The notes under the pieces are model-generated. The model did not search any database, had not been told where the DNA came from, and saw only the letters and a list, made by a program, of their open reading frames with translations. From Thermoplasmata archaeon (GTDB taxonomy: Archaea > Thermoplasmatota > Thermoplasmata > Lutacidiplasmatales > UBA184), in NCBI GenBank assembly GCA_030043835.1, contig JASHWY010000122.1, positions 1 to 9,198 of the forward strand: DNA of 9,198 nt. Direction: 5' to 3'. Both the position numbers and the translations under genes were made by a program. Below, one piece after another: positions 6,674 to 9,198 of this stretch. Each line of letters begins with the position of its first letter. Within the stretch, counting starts at the first letter, position 1.

Positions 6674-6698
6674 GGCTACCGTTCGGGAACGGTCAGCC
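6674..6698 (-). terminator. Stem-loop spanning the hemH stop codon
   Basis: The arms GGCT-ACCGTT (6674-6683) and AACGGT-C-AGCC (6688-6698) pair over ten base pairs with one bulged base and a four-base loop. The stem contains the hemH stop codon (6693-6695). It could mark or protect the 3' end of the haem transcript. The following sequence on the minus strand has no T-run, so it is not a classic intrinsic terminator; the terminator label is tentative. Confidence 0.35.
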
Positions 6699-7622
6699 CC
6701 TCCCCCCTTCCTTCTCGAGCGCGACGTTCGTGAGGGCCTCCACGATATCGTCGGCGTCGTTAGGCATCGGGACGCGCTGGTAACGAACGCCGTGCTCTTC
6801 GGCGAACTCACGGACAACGATGTCGAGGTCGTAGAGCACCTCGAGGTGGTCGAAGATGAAACCGAACGACGCCACGAGCGCCGAGGCGGAACCCTGCGCT
6901 TTTGCTTCTTCGATCCGCTCGGTGATGTCGGGACCGAGCCAGGGCTCGGTCGTGTTTCCGGGGCTCTGGTACGTGAACATCCAGCGCTTTAGAGCTCCCG
7001 CACGGGCGATGGCTCCGGCGGTCTCCGCCAGAATCCCAGGGTACGGATCGCCTTTCTCCTCCATGCGGCGGGGGAGGCTGTGCGCTGAGAGCAGGACGAC
7101 CGTCGACGGGTCCTGGACGCGATCGAGCTCCGAGCGGATGGCCGTGGACCAGTACCGAATGAGGTTCGGGTCAAGGTGCCAGGCGGTCCTAAGGTCGAGC
7201 CGCGGGGGTCGCGGGGACGCGGCTCGTCCGGCTTCGAGCGTGGCCCGGTACGGCTCGAGGATCCAGGTGGAAGCGTAGGGGGAGAGGGGGATCGCGATGA
7301 TCCGGTCGAATCCATCCCGAACGATCTTCGGGACGACGTCCGTCACGTTGGGCTTCCAGTGCTTTACCCCGAGGTAGACCGGAAGACCGGGCCGTACGGT
7401 GCGAAGCCGCCGTTCGAGCTTCTCCCGGAGCGACTCAAGGATGCGGCGCTGCGGTGAGCCCCCAATCAGCGCGTAGCGTCGGCGATACTCCTCCACCATG
7501 GCTTGGGTCGGGCGGCGGTGAATCACCTCCGCGAGGTAGTCCGGGAGCTCCTCCGGCCCTTCGGGGCTCCCGTAGCCCATCAAGAGGACCGCGGTCGCTC
7601 CGTCACCTCGTGTCGGGCTCAT
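6693..7622 (-). CDS. hemH: Ferrochelatase, soluble Bacillus-type length
   Basis: A 309-residue enzyme that inserts ferrous iron into a porphyrin. The catalytic His181 lies in SAHSLP (179-184) and Glu261 in FDHLE, inside GFIFDHLEVLYDLD (254-267). Further family blocks are GYGSPEGPEE (16-25), KHWKP (87-91), SPYAS (114-118), GDPYPG (191-196) and YQSPGNTTEPWLGPD (218-232). Length matches the monomeric Bacillus subtilis enzyme (310), with no membrane anchor and no [2Fe-2S] cysteine tail. That type uses coproporphyrin III in Gram-positive bacteria, but whether this one takes coproporphyrin or protoporphyrin cannot be decided here. At the site of the axial Tyr in the Bacillus motif GTPY this protein has Glu (GSPE), as I align them from memory. 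The ATG overlaps the hemE stop by four bases (ATGA) with no good ribosome-binding site, so translation is probably coupled to hemE. Confidence 0.95.
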   Translation of the reverse strand: MSPTRGDGATAVLLMGYGSPEGPEELPDYLAEVIHRRPTQAMVEEYRRRYALIGGSPQRRILESLREKLERRLRTVRPGLPVYLGVKHWKPNVTDVVPKIVRDGFDRIIAIPLSPYASTWILEPYRATLEAGRAASPRPPRLDLRTAWHLDPNLIRYWSTAIRSELDRVQDPSTVVLLSAHSLPRRMEEKGDPYPGILAETAGAIARAGALKRWMFTYQSPGNTTEPWLGPDITERIEEAKAQGSASALVASFGFIFDHLEVLYDLDIVVREFAEEHGVRYQRVPMPNDADDIVEALTNVALEKEGGRG

Positions 7623-8653
7623 CGACCGTCTGACTTCCGACCGCTCGCGTGGACAAAGTCGACCAGCGCGGCCACCGCCTCCGGTGGGGTCTCGGGGAGG
7701 ACACCGTGACCGAGGTTGAAAACGTGTGCCCGTCCGTCGGGAACCTCGCTCAACACGGCTCGGGCGGCCTGGCGGAGCGCTTCGTGCGAACCCAATAGCG
7801 CGCCCGGATCGAGGTTGCCCTGCAGCGCGAGAGGTCGCGAAAGCTGGGCCCGTACCGCGCCGAGCGGTAGCCGCCAGTCGACCCCGAGCGCGTCGGCTCC
7901 GACCTCGCCGAGGGCACCCACGAGGTGGGCCGAGCTCGTCGAGAAGTAGATCGTGGGGAGCCCTTCGGAACGGAGCGCGGCAAAGATCCGCTGAAGGCGG
8001 GGCCGCACGTGGTCGACGAACTCCGCGATCGGAAGGAGGCCGACCCAGGTGTCGAACAGCTGGAGCGCGCTAGCGCCGGCCCGGGCCTGCAGGCGAAGGT
8101 AGGCGATCGTCATGTCGGAGAGACGATCCAAAAGGCGGTCGAAGAGCTCGGGGTCCGCATAGAGGAGCCGTCGCGTCTCCGCGAACTCCCGGGAAGCTCC
8201 CCCTTCGATGAGGTAGGCAGCGAGCGTGAACGGAGCTCCGGCGAACCCGACGATCGGCCGCTCCTTCTCCTCGGCCCGGTACCCTCGGATGGCCTCCCCG
8301 ACGAAGTCGACCGAGGCGGCGTTGAAGGGCGTGAGACCGTCGATGTCCTCCTCGGAACGGATCGGATGGGGAACGATGGGTCCCTGCCCCGCGTCGATGC
8401 GGAAGTCGACCCCGAGTCCCGCGAACGGCAAGGTGATGTCGGCGAACACGACCCCTGCGTCGACGTCGAACCTCCGAACCGGTTCGAGCGTCGCGGCCAC
8501 CGCGAGCTCGGGCGTTCGGGCGATATCGAGGATCGAATGGGTCCGCCGGAGCTCCCGGTACCCGGGAAGGTAGCGACCGGCCTGACGCATGAGCCAGATC
8601 GGGGTCGTATCGACGGGTTCTCCCCGGAGGGCGCGTACGAGGCGGTCGCGCAT
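7619..8653 (-). CDS. hemE: Uroporphyrinogen decarboxylase
   Basis: A 344-residue cytoplasmic enzyme that removes four carboxyl groups from uroporphyrinogen III to give coproporphyrinogen III; no cofactor is needed. The signature near the N-terminus, PIWLMRQAGRYLPGYR, holds Arg23 and Arg27. Asp72 in VVFADI is the key catalytic aspartate equivalent. FAGAPFTLAAYLIEGG (137-152) holds Tyr147, FDTWVG is at 200-205, and NLGHGVLPETP holds His316. All expected active-site residues are present and the length is normal. The reading frame is open upstream to about 8977, but that extension runs opposite hemL and looks unlike the family. The ATG at 8653 gives the family's usual MRDRLVRAL-type start, with GAGG four bases before it. 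This start shares one base with the hemL stop (TGATG), and the stop overlaps the hemH start, so the three genes form one coupled unit. Confidence 0.97.
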   Translation of the reverse strand: MRDRLVRALRGEPVDTTPIWLMRQAGRYLPGYRELRRTHSILDIARTPELAVAATLEPVRRFDVDAGVVFADITLPFAGLGVDFRIDAGQGPIVPHPIRSEEDIDGLTPFNAASVDFVGEAIRGYRAEEKERPIVGFAGAPFTLAAYLIEGGASREFAETRRLLYADPELFDRLLDRLSDMTIAYLRLQARAGASALQLFDTWVGLLPIAEFVDHVRPRLQRIFAALRSEGLPTIYFSTSSAHLVGALGEVGADALGVDWRLPLGAVRAQLSRPLALQGNLDPGALLGSHEALRQAARAVLSEVPDGRAHVFNLGHGVLPETPPEAVAALVDFVHASGRKSDGR

Positions 8654-9198
8654 CAGCCTCGACCCCTTCGGCGACTCTCGCGGAACGCTCGGCGGAAAGG
8701 AAGCGTCGCGCGCTCGAGGTCTCGGACGGACGTCGCCATCGAAACGAACGTCGTCTCGAGGGGAGAGGGAGGGAGCACGATCCCGCCCCTCAGGGCCTCG
8801 TGGAAGAAGGCGGCGTATCGGCGTCGATCGGCGCGCCGCGCGCTCGGCTCGTCGACCACCGGTTCGCCCGTGAAGAAGAGCCCCAGCATCGAACCGACCC
8901 GGTTGATCCGGAAGGGCTCGGCGTTCTCCTCGGCCGCCAGCTCGCCGAGGGTCCGTTCGAGCGCCCGGCTCGTCCATTCGAGACGGGCGTAGCGGGACGA
9001 GGTGAGCGCGTCGAGCGTGGCCCGTCCCGCCGCCATCGCGATCGGATTACCGGCGAGAGTCCCCGCCTGATAGACGTTGCCGAGCGGCGCCACGCATTCC
9101 ATGATCTCGCGCGGTCCGCCGTACGCCCCGATCGGGAGTCCCCCACCAATCACCTTGCCCAGCGTCACGAGGTCGGCCCGGCCCCCAAGGCTCCGGAT
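8653..9198 (-). CDS. hemL: Glutamate-1-semialdehyde 2,1-aminomutase, C-terminal part
   Basis: The last 181 residues of a pyridoxal-phosphate enzyme; the gene continues past the right edge, and about 240-250 residues are missing by comparison with the usual length of about 430. It makes 5-aminolevulinate from glutamate-1-semialdehyde, the C5 entry to tetrapyrroles. The fragment begins just before the cofactor motif: the Schiff-base lysine is visible residue 15 in VTLGKVIGGGLPIGAYGG, and NVYQAGTLAGNP (41-52) follows. Most relatives read QAGTLSGNP, so Ala replaces Ser here. Other class-III aminotransferases share the lysine motif, but GLPIGAYGG plus QAGTL and the adjoining hemE and hemH make this assignment firm. 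No start codon is inside the window; the GTG at 9168 is an internal codon inside the cofactor motif. The stop overlaps the hemE start by one base. A glutamyl-tRNA reductase gene would be expected further to the right or elsewhere. Confidence 0.94.
   Translation of the reverse strand: MRSLGGRADLVTLGKVIGGGLPIGAYGGPREIMECVAPLGNVYQAGTLAGNPIAMAAGRATLDALTSSRYARLEWTSRALERTLGELAAEENAEPFRINRVGSMLGLFFTGEPVVDEPSARRADRRRYAAFFHEALRGGIVLPPSPLETTFVSMATSVRDLERATLPFRRAFRESRRRGRG

Noticed and set aside
6483..6692. Possible structured RNA gene in the 210-base gap
   Set aside because: There are several short inverted repeats and a near C-box (GTGATGC at 6651-6657), but no matching D-box at the right spacing and no tRNA-like or known riboswitch pattern. 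Only the hairpins are reported.
8654..8977. N-terminal extension of HemE of about 108 residues
   Set aside because: The frame is open but overlaps hemL on the same strand, resembles no HemE sequence, and the ATG at 8653 gives the normal family N-terminus.
7925..8992. Long plus-strand open frame opposite hemE and hemL
   Set aside because: It lies opposite genes with complete conserved active sites, and its product is a low-complexity Arg/Gly-rich sequence.
1..9198. A new defence, mobile or biosynthetic system
   Set aside because: There are no transposase, integrase, nuclease, toxin-antitoxin pair, CRISPR repeats or direct-repeat boundaries. Six of the eight genes belong to known enzyme or NTPase families and the other two are widespread uncharacterised families.

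Overview
The window is GC-rich, densely coding DNA with eight protein genes and almost no free space. The longest gap is about 210 bases. I see no tRNA, rRNA, CRISPR array, insertion sequence or phage gene. The lineage cannot be fixed from this window alone. A predicted NTPase of the cyclic 2,3-diphosphoglycerate synthetase type, TATA-like elements at leaderless-promoter distance and an AidB-like acyl-CoA dehydrogenase fit a high-GC archaeon, for example a Thermoplasmata-type lineage. The DUF2252 gene and the bacterial-style haem genes would equally suit an actinobacterium-like bacterium, or an archaeon that acquired bacterial genes.

Left part (1-2217, minus strand): a DUF2252 gene runs off the left edge. 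It lies 33 bases downstream of a gene for an alpha/alpha-barrel protein related to terpenoid cyclases and prenyltransferases. Both are uncharacterised families and may be co-transcribed. The DUF2252 protein carries kinase-like motifs in a permuted order, which is the most unusual thing I see here.

Middle (2218-5134, plus strand): a 188-base divergent gap is followed by a zinc-dependent alcohol dehydrogenase and, 83 bases on, a 545-residue AidB-like acyl-CoA dehydrogenase that starts with TTG. No CoA ligase, thiolase or electron-transfer flavoprotein gene is adjacent, so the pathway is open.

Right part (5097-9198, minus strand): the predicted GTPase/cyclic 2,3-diphosphoglycerate synthetase-like gene is convergent with the acyl-CoA dehydrogenase gene, and their 3' ends overlap by 38 bases. 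Next, read right to left, comes a tight haem cluster: hemL (3' part only), hemE and hemH. The junctions are TGATG (hemL/hemE) and ATGA (hemE/hemH), which implies translational coupling. Together these supply 5-aminolevulinate (HemL), coproporphyrinogen III (HemE) and iron insertion (HemH). The genes between aminolevulinate and uroporphyrinogen III, and the oxidase/decarboxylase steps around HemH, are not in the window. HemE plus HemH argues for a porphyrin-type haem route (coproporphyrin or protoporphyrin) rather than the siroheme route of most archaea. A stem-loop overlaps the hemH stop codon.

This is mostly housekeeping metabolism. I found no convincing undescribed multi-gene system. The best leads are the permuted kinase-like architecture of DUF2252 and its pairing with the cyclase-fold protein.
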